Shown here one piece after another: positions 23,240 through 31,604 of a stretch of 48,190 bases of DNA; positions within the stretch are counted from its first letter, which is position 1, and every line of letters starts with the position of its first letter. The DNA comes from Mycolicibacterium sp. GTDB lineage: Bacteria; Actinomycetota; Actinomycetes; Mycobacteriales; Mycobacteriaceae. Below the pieces are notes generated by a model that did not search any database, was not told where the DNA came from, and worked only from the letters and a program-made list of their open reading frames with translations. Both the position numbers and the translations under genes were made by a program. Location: the NCBI RefSeq assembly GCF_016462545.1, contig NZ_JAEMTA010000037.1:1-48190 (forward strand). Direction: 5' to 3'.

Positions 23240-24246
23240 GTCGGGGACCGCTGCGCAGCGTCGAACAGTCGCAGCGAACCCCTGACGACGTCGGCGCTGC
23301 AACGGCGGTGCAGCGCGTCGACCGGACCCCGCCCATATCGTCGCCAACGGACGGCGCGGTCCAGGTGTGCGGCCGCCGTATCGCCGCGGTCGACGGACAG
23401 GCCCGCGGCCTCGATCACCGCGACGGCGGCGCCCATCGTGGCCAACACCGTGGCGTCGGAGGCCAGCAGCTCCGAGAGTCTCTCATCGTTCGATTGCGCG
23501 GCCAGGGAATGCAATTCGGCCATCGCCTCGTGCATGCGCCGGTACCCGACGGTTGCCGACGCCCCGTCGAGCGCGACCATCAGCTCATCGAGGTTGCCGA
23601 GCTGAGACAGACGGTCACCGAGCCCAGCGGCATCGCACCCGTCGGCCAGCGCGAGAACGGCGTGCGCGATGCCAAACCTGTCGAGGCGGGTGAGCAGGCG
23701 GGCCCGCACATCGCGACCGACCGGGTGGGGATCGTCGACGAAGGCGTCGACGCTGGTGAGGTTGGGCGGCTCGGTCACGAATCGGCTCAGCGCCGCCACG
23801 AGGTCGGGCTCGAGATCGCCTCCATCTAGCGCGGCCAGCAGGCCGACCACCGGCACGACCGACATGCCCGTCATTCCGCGAACGGCGGTGGCCCTATGGC
23901 GAGCCACGGCGATCGGGCCGCCGGGTCCCGCGCCGGCCAGATCGGCCTTCGTCAGCGCGATCACGACCGGTCTACGGACGGACCGCGGCACGGCGAGGTC
24001 CTCGGGTTTGACGGTTTCGGCGATGACGAGGACGCAGACGTCGAAGGCGTCGGCACCCGCACCGCGCGGTATGACGTGCACGCCGCGACGCCGCAGAGCG
24101 GCCGCCACACAACCCCGTCCCACCCCGGCCCGACCGCACACCGCAACGCGCACCGGTCGTCGTAAACGTTTGACGATCTGCAACAAGTGCGGGTGATCGC
24201 CCGATTCAGCGACGAATGTCAGCTCCCCGATGAAGTCGTGTGTCAC
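23236..24246 (-). CDS. GTPase-like protein, Rv0209-like, degenerate P-loop
   Basis: A 336-residue protein. RPVRVAVCGRAGVGRGCVAA looks like a G1 loop after a beta strand, but Arg44 and Gly45 replace the canonical Lys and Ser/Thr. VVIALTKADLAG supplies a good G4-like TKAD, and VPVVGLLAAL may be the G5 region. The second half is helical and Ala/Leu-rich, as in dynamin-like stalks, with no clear membrane helix. It overlaps the next gene by 4 nt, so the two are translated as a pair and probably form a hetero-oligomer. GTG 24246 is the likely start; in-frame GTG 24264 is possible. Function unknown. Confidence 0.6.
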   Translation of the reverse strand: MTHDFIGELTFVAESGDHPHLLQIVKRLRRPVRVAVCGRAGVGRGCVAAALRRRGVHVIPRGAGADAFDVCVLVIAETVKPEDLAVPRSVRRPVVIALTKADLAGAGPGGPIAVARHRATAVRGMTGMSVVPVVGLLAALDGGDLEPDLVAALSRFVTEPPNLTSVDAFVDDPHPVGRDVRARLLTRLDRFGIAHAVLALADGCDAAGLGDRLSQLGNLDELMVALDGASATVGYRRMHEAMAELHSLAAQSNDERLSELLASDATVLATMGAAVAVIEAAGLSVDRGDTAAAHLDRAVRWRRYGRGPVDALHRRCSADVVRGSLRLFDAAQRSPT

Positions 24247-24382
24247 GTGTCGAACCCCCGACACCCATCGTCGCACCCCCGCAAACCCCCGCCGCGCGGC
24301 AAGTTCGCCCCATCCGACCGGTAGCCGACGAAGGCAACTGTTGGGTATCGAATTGCACCACGATGCGGGTACACCGCCGGTC

Positions 24383-25180
24383 ATGAGCGACCATGGACGG
24401 ATGCACGTGCAGCGCGAGGAAGACCAGGAGGTGGCCTCGGAGCCGGTTGCCGACCACACTCCATTCGTCGCGCACCCGCATCCACGCATCACCAGCTTCC
24501 GATCGAGGCGCTCGGCCCTGTCCGGCCTCCAGCGGGAGACCTGGGACCGCCGCTGGCCGGAGCTCGGGATGCAGGCCAGGGATTCCGACGGGCAGCTCGC
24601 CGGAGCGCTGGATGCGCAGGCCTGGTTCGGACGCACGGCACCCCTGGTGCTGGAGATCGGCTGCGGCACCGGCGTCTCGACGCTGGCGATGGCCGCCGAC
24701 GAGCCCGACCTCGACGTCGTGGCGGTCGAGGTCTACAAACGCGGCCTCGCGCAGCTGCTCAACGGCATTGACCGCGAGGGACTGACCAACGTGCGCCTGA
24801 TCCGCGGCGACGGCGTCGACGTGCTCGAGCACCTCCTCGCGCCGGGATCGCTGACCGGCGTGCGCGTGTACTTCCCGGACCCCTGGCCCAAGGTTCGCCA
24901 CCACAAGCGCCGACTGCTGCAAGCCGACACGTTCGCCCTCATCGCCGACCGGCTCCGGCCCGGCGGCATCCTGCACGCGGCAACCGATCACGCCGGATAC
25001 GCCGAACAGATCGGTGAGGTCGGCGACGCGGAACCACGACTGCGGAGGCTGAGCTCCGACGCCATCGACGGGACCGATCCACCGTTACCGATCTCCGTCC
25101 GACGACCCGTGACGAAGTATGAGGACAAGGCGCAGCGTGCGGGCAGTGCCGTCGCCGAGTTCCTCTGGGAGAAGTCGTGA
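24383..25180 (+). CDS. trmB: tRNA (guanine-N7-)-methyltransferase
   Basis: A 265-residue SAM-dependent methyltransferase that modifies G46 of tRNA. The SAM site is LVLEIGCGTGVSTLAMA, followed by the acidic VVAVEVYKRGLAQLL, and the family signature VYFPDPWPKVRHHKRRL holds the catalytic Asp. The N-terminus is about 60 residues longer than in enteric TrmB, as in M. tuberculosis TrmB (Rv0208c), whose start MVHHGQMHAQ resembles MSDHGRMHVQ here; this supports ATG 24383 over ATG 24401. The NYN-domain gene follows after 7 nt, then mmpL3, the same order as in M. tuberculosis. Confidence 0.9.
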   Translation: MSDHGRMHVQREEDQEVASEPVADHTPFVAHPHPRITSFRSRRSALSGLQRETWDRRWPELGMQARDSDGQLAGALDAQAWFGRTAPLVLEIGCGTGVSTLAMAADEPDLDVVAVEVYKRGLAQLLNGIDREGLTNVRLIRGDGVDVLEHLLAPGSLTGVRVYFPDPWPKVRHHKRRLLQADTFALIADRLRPGGILHAATDHAGYAEQIGEVGDAEPRLRRLSSDAIDGTDPPLPISVRRPVTKYEDKAQRAGSAVAEFLWEKS

Positions 25181-25187
25181 GCGTCAC

Positions 25188-25901
25188 ATGAGCATTTCGG
25201 AGGACTTCGGGATCATCGACGCGGACGTCGGCGAGGTCGGCGACGTCGCCGAAACTCCGCTCCGGGGCCCTCAGCGCGTCCTGCTCGTCTGGGACGCACC
25301 CAACCTCGACATGGGGCTCGGATCCATCCTCGGTGGCCGTCCCACCGCCGCGCACCGGCCACGGTTCGACGCCCTCGGCCGCTGGCTCCTGGCCAAGACG
25401 GCCGACCTGTCGAGCGCCCGCTCGGCCGAGGAGCCGGGCGTCACGTTCGAACCGGAGGCCACGGTCTTCACCAACATCGCACCGGGCAGCGCCGACGTCG
25501 TGCGCCCGTGGGTGGAGGCGCTCCGCAACGTCGGCTTCGCGGTGTTCGCCAAACCCAAGATCGATGACGACAGCGACGTCGACAGCGACATGCTGGACCA
25601 CATCGCGCTTCGCCGGCGCGAGGGCTTGGCCAGCGTGTTCGTGGCGTCCGCCGACGGACAGGCCTTCCGACTCCCCCTGGAGGACATCGCCCGTGACGGC
25701 ATAGGTGTCAGCGTCCTAGGATTTCGCGAACATGCCAGTTGGGCGCTAGCGTCGGATACCTTGGAGTTCGTCGACCTCGAGGACATCCCCGGCGTCTTCC
25801 GGGAGCCGCTACCGCGAATCGGCCTTGACTCGCTGCCCCAACAGGGGGCGTGGCTGCAGCCGTTCCGGCCGCTGTCCTCGTTACTTACCTCGCGCTCGTG
25901 A
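25188..25901 (+). CDS. NYN-domain (PIN-like) putative ribonuclease, Rv0207c-like
   Basis: A 237-residue protein with a NYN/LabA-like domain. The acidic positions expected of this PIN-fold nuclease are visible: Asp36 in LLVWDAPNLDMG, the cluster DDDSDVDSDMLDH, and SADGQAF. It could cut RNA, but nuclease activity in this mycobacterial family has not been shown to my knowledge. The C-terminal 60 residues (EFVDLEDIPGVFREPLPRIG) are a conserved tail of unknown role. It follows trmB closely and precedes mmpL3 by 55 nt in the same direction. This neighbourhood is shared with M. tuberculosis, so the gene is core. Confidence 0.8.
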   Translation: MSISEDFGIIDADVGEVGDVAETPLRGPQRVLLVWDAPNLDMGLGSILGGRPTAAHRPRFDALGRWLLAKTADLSSARSAEEPGVTFEPEATVFTNIAPGSADVVRPWVEALRNVGFAVFAKPKIDDDSDVDSDMLDHIALRRREGLASVFVASADGQAFRLPLEDIARDGIGVSVLGFREHASWALASDTLEFVDLEDIPGVFREPLPRIGLDSLPQQGAWLQPFRPLSSLLTSRS

Positions 25902-25956
25902 AGGACTGAAGCAGCCGAGGCAGAGAGAACTTGAAGAAGATCAGTTAGGAGCTCAC

Positions 25957-28900
25957 GTGTTCGCCTGGTGGGGTCGGATGGTGTATCAGTTCCGATACGC
26001 AGTCATCGGAATCATGGTCGCACTGTGCCTTGGCGGCGGCATCTACGGCGCCAGCCTTGGACAGCACGTCACGCAGAGTGGCTTCTACGACGACACCAGC
26101 CAGTCCGTCGCCGCCTCGGAGCTGGCCGACGACGTCTACGGTCGCGACCGCCTGAGCCACATCGTCGCCGTCCTCGACGCGCCGGAGGGTAAGAAGGCCA
26201 ACGACCCGCAGTGGTCCAAGCAGATCAAGAGCGAGCTCGACAAGGTCGTCGCCGACCACCCGGACCAGATCCTGTCCTGGCAGGGCTACCTGACGAATCC
26301 CACCGGGGACCCGACCACCAACAAGGCCCTCGCCAACGACGGCACGCGCACGTTCATCGTCATGCCGCTGAAGGGCAACGACGACGACACCATCCTCAAG
26401 AACTACAAGGTCATTCAGCCCGACCTGCAGCAGGTCGACGACGGCAAGATCCAGCTGGCCGGCCTGCAGCCCATCGCCAGCGAGCTGACCGGCACCATCG
26501 GCGACGACCAGAAGCGCGCCGAGGTCGCGGCCATTCCATTGGTGGCGGTGGTGCTGTTCTTCGTCTTCGGCACCGTGATCGCTGCCAGCCTTCCCGCCAT
26601 CATCGGCGGACTGACCATCATGGGCGCACTCGGCATCATGCGCCTGGCCGCCGAGTTCACCCCGGTGCACTTCTTCGCCCAACCCGTGGTCACGCTCATC
26701 GGTCTCGGCATCGCCATCGACTACGGCCTCTTCATCGTGAGTCGATTCCGAGAGGAGTTGGCCGAGGGTTACGACACCGAGGCCGCCGTGCGGCGGACGA
26801 TGATGACGTCGGGTCGCACCGTCATGTTCTCGGCAGTCATCATCGTCGCCTCGTCGGTGCCGCTGCTGCTCTTCCCGCAGGGATTCCTGAAGTCGATCAC
26901 CTACGCGATCATCGCCTCGGTCATGCTCGCGGCGATCATGTCCAACACCGTGCTCATCGCCGCGCTGGCCGTCCTCGGACACCGCGTCGACTCGCTCGGC
27001 GTCAAGTCACTGATCAGCTTCGCCCTGCCCAACACGATCCATTCCGATCCGGCGAACCAGAAGAAGAACACCCTGGCCCTCGCCGCCATCCCGGCGGGCA
27101 TCCTGCTGCCCCCGGTCGGGATCGCGGTGGGGCACGTCGCCCGCACTCAGATCAAGCGAACCGGTGAACAGGGCGCTGGCCTGGCCTACATCGGGCTGGT
27201 CTTCGCCTATGTCGGCCTCTATGGCGGACTGGCCTACGGCTGCTACGCCCTGCGGGACGCCGACGTCATCGAGGGTGCCCTGTTCTACATCTTGCTCGGC
27301 ATCGTCATCTTCTGCGCCACGGTCACCGCGATCCTCGCCCTGGCGAGGTACGTCCCGCTGATCCGCCGGATCACGGTGTGGTGGCTGAACTTCCTGGCCG
27401 AGAAGACCCAGAAGACCAAGACCCGCGAGGAAGTCGAGAAGGGCTTCTGGGGCACCCTCGTCAACAAGGTCATGAAGCGGCCGGGGCTGTTCGCCCTGCC
27501 GATCGTCATCGTGATGATCCTGCTCGTGATCCCGCTGGGCCAGTTGGCGCTCGGCGGCATCAGCGAGAAGTACCTACCACCGGACAATGCGGTGCGTCAG
27601 GCCCAGAACGCGTTCGACTCCAGCTTCCCCGGATATCGCACCGAGAAGCTGACCCTGGTCGTCCAGGGCGCAACCCCCGAACAGCTCGCCCAGGTCAAGA
27701 GCGAGGCAGCCCAGATCACCGGATTCACCGGCACCTGGGACGAGCGGCCCGTCGCACCGGACGTCAAGGACTCGGCCATCCCGATGGGCGCCAACGGTCA
27801 GCCGTCGCCGTGCCTGAACAAGGACCTCCCCTGCGTGCTGCAGAACGGTCTCGAGGTGCGCAATGACGCCTCCAAGAAGATCGACGAACTTCGCGGCATC
27901 GCGGCCCCCAAGGGCGTGACCATCTGGGTCGGCGGAACGCCGGCTCTGGAACAGGACAGCATCCACAGCCTCTTCGCGAAGCTGCCGCTGATGGTGGTGG
28001 TCCTGATCCTGACGACGACGGTGCTGATGTTCCTGGCGTTCGGCTCGCTGGTCCTGCCCATCAAGGCCGCGCTGATGAGCGCGCTCACCCTCGGCTCGAC
28101 GATGGGCATCCTGACCTGGATGTTCGTCGACGGGCACGGCTCCGGCCTGATGAACTACACGCCGCAGCCACTGATGGCGCCGATGATCGGTCTGATCATC
28201 GCGGTCATCTGGGGTCTGTCGACCGACTACGAGGTCTTCTTGGTGTCCCGCATGGTCGAGGCCAGAGCACGCGGGCTGTCCACTGCCGAGGCGATTCGCA
28301 TCGGTACCGCCACCACGGGCCGCCTGATCACCGGAGCGGCACTCATCCTCGCGGTGGTCGCGGGCGCGTTCGTGTTCTCCGACCTGGTCATGATGAAGTA
28401 CCTCGCCTTCGGCCTGCTGCTGGCGCTACTCCTCGATGCGACCGTCATCCGAATGTTCCTGGTCCCGGCGATCATGAAGATGCTCGGCGACGACTGCTGG
28501 TGGGCGCCGCAGTGGATGAAGCGCATCCAGGAGCGACTGGGCCTCGGCGAAGTGGAACTGCCCGACGAGCGCAAACGGCCCACGGCCCGCGAACCCGAGG
28601 TCGACTCGGAAGCTCTCGTCGGCGCAGGCGCACCGATGCGCGCGCTGCCCCCGCACGATCCCACCCATCCTCAGGGCGGCCAGCGCTCGGCCGCCACGGG
28701 CAAGGCCGTCCCACAGCGGGTCAGTCCGCCGTCGGCCGCCGGTACGACGCGCCTACCGACCGCACCGCCCACGCCTGCGGTCGAGCCGCCGACCACGCGG
28801 ATGCCCGCGGCGCCAGCCGATCAGACGACCCGGATACCCACGCCGACCGATGCCGCCACCACTCGCACGCCGCGCATCGACCCGGCCCGGCCAGCCACTC

Positions 28901-29229
28901 CCCCGCGAACCCCGGCCCCGGCCCGGGGCTCGAGCCCCCGTGGAGCGAATGCCAACGGCAACCGCGAGATCGAGTCGTGGCTCGGCGACCTTCGCGGTGG
29001 AACCAGCGCTCAAGGCCCCTCGGAGGGGCAGCGGACGCCGACGGCAGGGCGCCGTCAGCCGCCCGCACCGGCGGCCGAGCCGCCCACCACCGCAATCCCC
29101 ACCCAGCGCGCCACCGAATCCGAGCCCTCCACCGAGAAGATCGACACACGCGACGTCGACGAGAACCCCAAGCGCCGCGGCGGCGGGGTCAGCGCGGCCG
29201 ACCTGCTGCGTCGGGAAGGCCGACTCTAA
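25957..29229 (+). CDS. mmpL3: MmpL3 trehalose monomycolate exporter with an extra membrane domain
   Basis: An RND-type exporter that moves trehalose monomycolate to the periplasm for mycolic-acid layer assembly; essential in mycobacteria. At 1090 residues it exceeds M. smegmatis (about 1013) and M. tuberculosis (944). The proton-relay pairs are present: Asp255-Tyr256 (IGLGIAIDYGLF) and Asp757-Tyr758 (GLSTDYEVFLVSRM). GTG 25957 has TTAGGAG upstream. Between VLGHRVDSLGVKSL and NFLAEKTQKTKTREEVEKGF it carries about 110 extra residues (about 356-465) with three hydrophobic stretches and the DUF4190-like motif GHVARTQIKRTGEQGAGLA (392-410). A Cys619/Cys626 pair lies in the second periplasmic domain. 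The 220-residue cytoplasmic tail is Pro/Thr-rich with recurring TT-x-x-P motifs. The frame is intact throughout. Confidence 0.95.
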   Translation: MFAWWGRMVYQFRYAVIGIMVALCLGGGIYGASLGQHVTQSGFYDDTSQSVAASELADDVYGRDRLSHIVAVLDAPEGKKANDPQWSKQIKSELDKVVADHPDQILSWQGYLTNPTGDPTTNKALANDGTRTFIVMPLKGNDDDTILKNYKVIQPDLQQVDDGKIQLAGLQPIASELTGTIGDDQKRAEVAAIPLVAVVLFFVFGTVIAASLPAIIGGLTIMGALGIMRLAAEFTPVHFFAQPVVTLIGLGIAIDYGLFIVSRFREELAEGYDTEAAVRRTMMTSGRTVMFSAVIIVASSVPLLLFPQGFLKSITYAIIASVMLAAIMSNTVLIAALAVLGHRVDSLGVKSLISFALPNTIHSDPANQKKNTLALAAIPAGILLPPVGIAVGHVARTQIKRTGEQGAGLAYIGLVFAYVGLYGGLAYGCYALRDADVIEGALFYILLGIVIFCATVTAILALARYVPLIRRITVWWLNFLAEKTQKTKTREEVEKGFWGTLVNKVMKRPGLFALPIVIVMILLVIPLGQLALGGISEKYLPPDNAVRQAQNAFDSSFPGYRTEKLTLVVQGATPEQLAQVKSEAAQITGFTGTWDERPVAPDVKDSAIPMGANGQPSPCLNKDLPCVLQNGLEVRNDASKKIDELRGIAAPKGVTIWVGGTPALEQDSIHSLFAKLPLMVVVLILTTTVLMFLAFGSLVLPIKAALMSALTLGSTMGILTWMFVDGHGSGLMNYTPQPLMAPMIGLIIAVIWGLSTDYEVFLVSRMVEARARGLSTAEAIRIGTATTGRLITGAALILAVVAGAFVFSDLVMMKYLAFGLLLALLLDATVIRMFLVPAIMKMLGDDCWWAPQWMKRIQERLGLGEVELPDERKRPTAREPEVDSEALVGAGAPMRALPPHDPTHPQGGQRSAATGKAVPQRVSPPSAAGTTRLPTAPPTPAVEPPTTRMPAAPADQTTRIPTPTDAATTRTPRIDPARPATPPRTPAPARGSSPRGANANGNREIESWLGDLRGGTSAQGPSEGQRTPTAGRRQPPAPAAEPPTTAIPTQRATESEPSTEKIDTRDVDENPKRRGGGVSAADLLRREGRL

Positions 29230-30365
29230 CTCTCGGCCTCCAGCTCGTCGGTGCTGCCCGCGGCGAGCGCAGCCTCCTCGGCAGCCGGGTCGTCGGCGAG
29301 CAGCACGCGCACCGCGCTGTTGAGCACCGCGACGATCGGCACCGCCAGCAGTGCGCCCACGATGCCGACCGTCACCCCACCCGCGGCGATGGCGAGCACC
29401 ACCGCAAGCGGGTGCAGGGATACCGCGCGGCCCATCACCAGTGGCTGTAGGACGTGCGCCTCGAGTTGTTGCACGGCGATGATCAGGCCGAACGTGATGA
29501 GTGCATAGACCCAGCCCTTCGCGATCAGCGCCACGATCACGGCCAACCCGCCCGTGAGGACCGCGCCGACCAGGGGAATGAACGCACCGAGGAAGACGAG
29601 CGACGCCAGGGGCAACGCGAGCGGAATCCCCATGATCGCCAGGCCCGCTCCGATGCCGACCGCATCGACGAAGGCCACCAGGAACGTGGCGCGGACATAG
29701 CCGATCAGCGATCCGAAGCCGGCGCGGCTGGCATCGCGCACCCGGTCGCGAACGGTCCGCGGGAAGATCTTGCTGACGAACGCGAAGATGGTGCGGCCAC
29801 CCTGCAGCAGGAAGATCAGCGTGAACAGCATCAGCAGCGCGCCGGTGATGATCTCGGTGATGGTGCCCGCCGTCGACAGGGCGCCGCTGGTCAACTTCGA
29901 CTGGTTGTTCTTCAGCGCATCGATGGCGGTGTCGGTCGCGCTCTTGATCTGGTCGTTGCTGAAGTGCGACAGCAAACCGGTGTTGAGCGAGTTCCTGGCG
30001 TTGGTGATGCTCAGCGTCACCTGGTCCACCAGGGCAGGCGCGCCCTGGATGAATTGGCTGACGACGAACGTGAGGATGCCGCCCACGACGACGATGCTGG
30101 TCAGGATCACCAGGGCGACGGCCGCACCCCTGGGCAGGCCGCGGCGATCGAGGTAGTCGACGAGCGGGAGCAGCATCGCCGTCACCATCGTCGCGAGCAG
30201 CACCGGAACCACGATGACTTCGAGATGCATCACCAGCCAGAAGAAGGCGACGAGGGCACCCATGATGGTCAGCAGTCGCCACGACCACGCGGCGGTCTTG
30301 CGGACGATTGGGTGCACCGACGCGTCGGCCTGCGGGTCGAGCGAGAATCCGAAGCCCTCTGGCAT
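29226..30365 (-). CDS. AI-2E-family (PerM-like) membrane permease, Rv0205-like
   Basis: A 379-residue protein with about eight membrane helices in the AI-2E/PerM arrangement: a first pair near residues 30-70, a long extracytoplasmic segment (FIQGAPALVDQVTLSITNAR) and a C-terminal bundle including GIPLALPLASLVFLGAFIPL. The family includes putative transporters of small molecules or ions, and the substrate here is unknown. ATG 30365 is preceded by TACAGT at 6 nt, suggesting a leaderless transcript; the open frame upstream has no family resemblance. It is convergent with mmpL3, with a 4-nt overlap of stops, as in the Rv0205/Rv0206c arrangement. A role in envelope physiology is only a guess from context. 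Confidence 0.8.
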   Translation of the reverse strand: MPEGFGFSLDPQADASVHPIVRKTAAWSWRLLTIMGALVAFFWLVMHLEVIVVPVLLATMVTAMLLPLVDYLDRRGLPRGAAVALVILTSIVVVGGILTFVVSQFIQGAPALVDQVTLSITNARNSLNTGLLSHFSNDQIKSATDTAIDALKNNQSKLTSGALSTAGTITEIITGALLMLFTLIFLLQGGRTIFAFVSKIFPRTVRDRVRDASRAGFGSLIGYVRATFLVAFVDAVGIGAGLAIMGIPLALPLASLVFLGAFIPLVGAVLTGGLAVIVALIAKGWVYALITFGLIIAVQQLEAHVLQPLVMGRAVSLHPLAVVLAIAAGGVTVGIVGALLAVPIVAVLNSAVRVLLADDPAAEEAALAAGSTDELEAES

Positions 30366-30371
30366 CCCGGT

Positions 30372-30377
30372 ACTGTA
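30372..30377 (-). promoter_or_regulatory. Predicted leaderless -10 box of the AI-2E-type permease
   Basis: TACAGT on the - strand lies 6 nt before ATG 30365. The 75-bp divergent region also holds TAGTGT for the gene on the other side, so two leaderless promoters lie back to back with their -10 boxes 51 bp apart. Confidence 0.5.
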
Positions 30378-30428
30378 ACGACTCGCCACGCGTGTTCCCG
30401 GCAAGCTGGTCGGACGGTCGCGCGCCGT

Positions 30429-30434
30429 TAGTGT
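30429..30434 (+). promoter_or_regulatory. Predicted leaderless -10 box of the UPF0104 gene
   Basis: TAGTGT ends 6 nt before GTG 30441 and no ribosome site is present. This supports the GTG as the true start and a transcript beginning at or next to it. Confidence 0.5.
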
Positions 30435-30440
30435 GTAGCC

Positions 30441-31595
30441 GTGTCGCAGGATGCCGCAAGGGGCAGGAGCGAAGCGACTCGGGACGGGATCGAGGCGGCC
30501 CGGGACAGCTCCCCGCGCGGCAAGTACCGGTGGGTGCGCTGGGCGATCATCGGGATTGCGGTCACCGTGCTCGCCGTCGAGGTGGTGCTGGTCTGGGATC
30601 AGCTCGCCAAGGCGTGGCGGAGCCTGTTGTCGGCCAACTGGTGGTGGGTCCTCGCGGCCGTCCTGGCGGCTGTGGCGTCGATGCACAGCTTCGCCCAGAT
30701 CCAGCGCACGCTGCTCAAGTCGGCGGGCGTGATCGTCAAGCAGTGGAGGTCGGAGGCGGCGTTCTACGCCGGCAACGCGCTGTCGACCACGATGCCGGGT
30801 GGGCCCGTGCTGTCGGCGACATTCGTCTATCGGCAGCAACGACTATGGGGAGCCTCCCCGATGGTCGCGTCGTGGCAGTTGGTCATGTCGGGGGTACTGC
30901 AGGTGGTGGGCCTGGCCCTCCTCGGGCTCGCGGGTGCCTTCCTCCTCGGCGCCAGCAAGAATCCGCTGTCGCTGATCTTCACGCTCGGCGGTTTCGTCGC
31001 CCTGCTGGTGCTGGCCCAGTCCGTCGCGTCGAATCCGCAGCAGATCGACGGCATCGGGGTGCGTGTGCTGTCGTGGTTCAACTCCGTGCGGGGCAAGCCT
31101 GCCGACACCGGCCTGACCAAGTGGCGCGAGATCCTGGAGCAGCTCGAGTCGGTGAGCCTGTCTCGCCGCGCGCTCGGCACGGCGTTCAGCTGGTCACTGT
31201 TCAACTGGGTGGCCGACGTCGCCTGCCTGGCCTTCGCCGCCTACGCCGCAGGCGGGAAGCCATCGCTGGCCGGTCTGACCGTCGCCTACGCGGCGGCACG
31301 GGCGGTCGGCTCGATTCCGCTGATGCCCGGTGGGTTGCTGGTCGTGGAGGCCGTCCTGGTTCCCGGGCTGGTGTCCAGCGGTATGACGCTGGCGTCGGCG
31401 ATCTCCGCGATGCTCATCTATCGACTGGTGAGTTGGATCTTCATCTCGGCGATCGGCTGGGTGGTGTTCTTCTTCATGTTCCGCACCGAGAAGGACGTCG
31501 ATCCGGATGCCGCCGCGGACTCCGGCAGCGGCGCGTCGCCGCCTCAATTCAGCCCCGACCCCGAAGCAGGGCACGAGCCCCAGGCAGAGCCATAG
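30441..31595 (+). CDS. UPF0104 / lysylphosphatidylglycerol-synthase-like membrane protein, Rv0204c-like
   Basis: A 384-residue integral membrane protein resembling the flippase half of MprF-type lysylphosphatidylglycerol synthases, without the aminoacyl-transfer domain. About eight hydrophobic helices occur between residues 30 and 350, and family stretches such as NALSTTMPGGPVLSATFVYR and IPLMPGGLLVVEAVLVPGLV are visible. Lipid flipping is a family-based guess. The first 30 residues are charged and carry a 24-bp repeat-like sequence (30461-30484) that also occurs twice in mmpL11. The C-terminal 40 residues are acidic and Pro-rich. Position beside the Rv0205-like permease matches Rv0204c. Confidence 0.8.
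   Translation: MSQDAARGRSEATRDGIEAARDSSPRGKYRWVRWAIIGIAVTVLAVEVVLVWDQLAKAWRSLLSANWWWVLAAVLAAVASMHSFAQIQRTLLKSAGVIVKQWRSEAAFYAGNALSTTMPGGPVLSATFVYRQQRLWGASPMVASWQLVMSGVLQVVGLALLGLAGAFLLGASKNPLSLIFTLGGFVALLVLAQSVASNPQQIDGIGVRVLSWFNSVRGKPADTGLTKWREILEQLESVSLSRRALGTAFSWSLFNWVADVACLAFAAYAAGGKPSLAGLTVAYAAARAVGSIPLMPGGLLVVEAVLVPGLVSSGMTLASAISAMLIYRLVSWIFISAIGWVVFFFMFRTEKDVDPDAAADSGSGASPPQFSPDPEAGHEPQAEP
30461..30484 (+). repeat. 24-bp dispersed repeat copy inside the UPF0104 gene
   Basis: This 24-bp stretch starts GGGCAGGAGCG and ends CTCGGGA. It matches the two mmpL11 repeat units at 39129-39200 at about 21 of 24 positions. Here it is read in a different frame, giving GRSEATRDG instead of QERSDTG, so the similarity is at DNA level and not from shared protein function. 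Confidence 0.5.
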
Positions 31596-31598
31596 GAT
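31593..31598 (+). promoter_or_regulatory. Predicted leaderless -10 box of the M23 lipoprotein gene
   Basis: TAGGAT lies 6 nt before ATG 31605. Its first three bases are the stop codon of the upstream UPF0104 gene, so one triplet may serve as both stop codon and -10 element. Confidence 0.45.
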
Positions 31599-31604
31599 CG
31601 GTCC

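Noticed and set aside
23240..23347. Upstream extension of the Rv0210-like protein to 23347
   Set aside because: The extra 36 residues lie within the coding sequence of the upstream gene and are Arg-rich; the GTGA overlap at 23239 gives a natural start.
27022..27351. The mmpL3 insertion as a frameshift or chimera artefact
   Set aside because: The reading frame is continuous, the segment has clear hydrophobic helices and a recognisable motif, and composition does not change at the edges. Read coverage could not be inspected, so a small doubt remains.
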